Source: an uncultured Clostridia bacterium (GTDB lineage: Bacteria; Bacillota; Clostridia; UBA1381). From it: a stretch of DNA of 5,947 nt. A program made the position numbers and the translations under genes. The stretch is from the NCBI GenBank assembly GCA_934454745.1, contig CAKSGP010000101.1, positions 1-5,947 of the forward strand, in the 5' to 3' direction. The notes under the pieces are model-generated. The model was given only the letters and a program-made list of their open reading frames with translations. It did not search any database and had not been told where the DNA came from. Of the stretch, positions 4,501 through 5,947 are shown piece by piece (the stretch's first letter is position 1; the number at the start of each line of letters is the position of its first letter).

Positions 4501-5947
4501 ATGAGTAATCAAGACAACATCAACAGCTTCCTTGACAGTATGGACAATTTCGACAGCACTCCTGCCGAAGAAGATCCAACCCCGCAAAGCGTGCCGTTTA
4601 CTCCCGCAGCCGTATGGCCCGGTGAGGAATCGGCACAGCAACCGGAGGCGGCTCGGGTTCAGGCAGAATCCGTGCCGACCGGCACACCGAGAACACAAAC
4701 GGCAGAACCGCATGAGGCAATTTCCACACCTGCTCCGGCTGTTCAGACGCCGCCGACTCCTCCGGAAGCACCTGCCCTGCAACAACAGGTTGCACCGCAA
4801 ACGCAGCCAACGACACAGCAAGAGCCTGAATCACAACCTGCGGTTTCGGATTCCGGATCTTCTCAACAGACAATACTTGACCCGTTTGACGCGGCGCTTA
4901 AAAATGCCGAAAAGCAGGGTGAGAAGCGTATGCTCGAAGCATTGGCGGCAAAGCCCGCAATATTCTCCTACGCAAAGGTTAAGGAAAATATTGAGGACAG
5001 GGACTCGACATTTGAGGATCTGCGGCAAAAGTATGAGGCGGATTTCCCCGAGCTTTCGGACGCAAAGACCATATCCTGGTCGGTGAGTTATGGCAAAACC
5101 ACAAAGAGCATAAGCAATCCCGGCTCGGATAAGGTCTATGATATAAAAGCCGAAATTGAGAAATCCAAAGCCTTTAAGGACGCACTTAAAAAAGCCAAAA
5201 CTGACGCCGAGAAAAACCCCGAATGTATAGTAATGCTTTTTAAAAAAGCACAGACCAAAGGAGAAGCATTGTCCGGCATTAAGGAGCTTTGTCTGACTCA
5301 AGCAAAAGCCGCACAAACAAATAAGCCCATTGTACTTCTGCCGTCGAAAGACGGCAGAGTGTATGAGCAGCGCAGAAACGAAATAGGGTGCTTTACAGCT
5401 CCGGCAGAGAATGTCCGTGAATTCGAGGATATAAGGACAGAATTTAAAATGGCGCTCCCAAAAATTCCGGCACATATCTTTTCAAAGGTTATGGGGTTTA
5501 TGAGGAGCGTTTCGGACGAGCTGCATTACGAGGTGTTGGTGCACATTCTCTACGATACGGAAGAAAAGGAGTACATAATTAAAGTTCCGAAACAGAGAAT
5601 ATCTGTGGCTTCGGTAAACAGCGAAACGGACGAACCGTATCCCGACAGATATATTCATGTTATGGATTTCCATTCGCATAACACAATGCCTGCGATATTC
5701 TCCGGAACCGACAACGCCGATGAAAAAGAGACAAGACTTTACGCCGTTGCGGGCAGGTTTGACAAAACCTTTCCGGAAATAACGGTAAGAGCCGGATGCG
5801 CCGGTAAGTTTATACCACTCTGCCCCGAGAATATTTTTGAGGGCAACTTTTTCGGCAGTTACCCGGAGGAATGGAAAGAGAATATAAAACTTTCAGAAAC
5901 AGATATCGGCAGACCACGGCATTTGGGGTTCCGTCTTAAAAAGGTTA
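4501..5947 (+). CDS. JAB/MPN (JAMM) zinc-metalloprotease-domain protein with Pro/Gln-rich N-terminus; 3' end beyond window
   Basis: The ATG at 4501 has AAAAGGAG (4485-4492) 8 nt upstream, and the frame stays open for 482 codons to the window edge. Residues 1-20 (MSNQDNINSFLDSMDNFDST) are polar. About 21-125 is a low-complexity tail rich in Pro, Gln, Glu, Ala and Thr. About 126-310 is a lysine-rich domain I cannot name (ISWSVSYGKTTKSISNP at 191-207, KPIVLLPSKDGRVYEQR at 276-292). From about 315 a JAB/MPN domain follows: YEVLVHILYD (343-352) with likely catalytic Glu344, then FHSHNTMPAIFSGTD (390-404), a perfect H-x-H-x7-S-x2-D zinc motif formed by His391, His393, Ser401 and Asp404. Family knowledge: such domains cut isopeptide or peptide bonds in ubiquitin-like systems, and in bacteria they occur in E1/E2/Ubl/JAB operons and PRTRC-type cassettes on mobile elements. 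Protease activity is likely; partners lie beyond the window. A 184-codon overlapping frame (4532-5086) is a composition shadow. Confidence 0.85.
   Translation, partial: MSNQDNINSFLDSMDNFDSTPAEEDPTPQSVPFTPAAVWPGEESAQQPEAARVQAESVPTGTPRTQTAEPHEAISTPAPAVQTPPTPPEAPALQQQVAPQTQPTTQQEPESQPAVSDSGSSQQTILDPFDAALKNAEKQGEKRMLEALAAKPAIFSYAKVKENIEDRDSTFEDLRQKYEADFPELSDAKTISWSVSYGKTTKSISNPGSDKVYDIKAEIEKSKAFKDALKKAKTDAEKNPECIVMLFKKAQTKGEALSGIKELCLTQAKAAQTNKPIVLLPSKDGRVYEQRRNEIGCFTAPAENVREFEDIRTEFKMALPKIPAHIFSKVMGFMRSVSDELHYEVLVHILYDTEEKEYIIKVPKQRISVASVNSETDEPYPDRYIHVMDFHSHNTMPAIFSGTDNADEKETRLYAVAGRFDKTFPEITVRAGCAGKFIPLCPENIFEGNFFGSYPEEWKENIKLSETDIGRPRHLGFRLKKV

Noticed and set aside
4532..5086. 184-codon Arg/Pro-rich plus-strand frame overlapping the JAB gene
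   Set aside because: It is a frame-shifted reading of the Pro/Gln-rich coding region, has no ribosome site, and stops while the true frame continues.
4435..5475. Minus-strand frames of 91-214 codons opposite the JAB gene
   Set aside because: They are Cys/Arg/Leu-rich composition shadows. The plus frame from 4501 has a good ribosome site and an intact JAMM motif.
1..5947. CRISPR arrays, tRNA or rRNA genes, insertion sequences
   Set aside because: No regularly spaced repeats, cloverleaf-like segments, transposase-like frames or terminal inverted repeats were found on either strand.

Overview
The window looks like chromosomal DNA of a low-to-medium GC Gram-positive anaerobe, most likely a gut-type Clostridia (Oscillospiraceae/Ruminococcaceae-like). 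This rests on strong AGGAGG-type ribosome binding sites, a lipoprotein-type sugar-binding protein, an AraC regulator of the type that sits beside sugar ABC transporters, and AT-rich intergenic DNA with consensus sigma-A promoters. The lineage is inferred from style, not from a marker gene.

Left part (1-3797, all on the minus strand): a compact carbohydrate-utilisation operon, read from right to left. It contains a cupin + AraC-type regulator (3797-2940), a sugar-binding lipoprotein of an ABC importer (2909-1464), and a secreted clan GH-A glycoside hydrolase (1437-1, cut by the window edge). Gaps are 30 and 26 bp. The simplest reading is that the regulator senses a glycan product, the lipoprotein captures oligosaccharides at the cell surface, and the hydrolase makes them outside the cell. 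No permease genes lie between these genes.

Middle part (3798-4500): a 703-bp divergent intergenic region. It holds an extended -10 promoter for the operon on the minus strand. On the plus strand it holds a perfect-consensus promoter (TTGACA, 17 bp, TATAAT) and probably a second, upstream one. The perfect promoter is followed by about 210 nt of highly foldable sequence: a 13-bp hairpin over a possible 12-codon leader ORF, a 16-bp hairpin, and a textbook rho-independent terminator. The terminator ends about 116 nt before the next gene. This is either a small non-coding RNA or, more interestingly, a transcription-attenuation leader. The 5' arm of the 16-bp hairpin can also pair with the 5' arm of the terminator.

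Right part (4501-5947, plus strand, runs off the window): a modular protein with a Pro/Gln/Glu/Ala/Thr-rich N-terminal tail, an unassigned middle domain, and a C-terminal JAB/MPN domain with a complete JAMM zinc-protease motif. Proteins like this are known from bacterial ubiquitin-like/E1/E2/JAB gene clusters and PRTRC-type cassettes on plasmids and integrative elements. The right part may therefore be the first gene of such a cassette, placed next to an unrelated sugar operon. The structured, possibly attenuated leader in front of a JAMM-protease gene is the best candidate for something undescribed.
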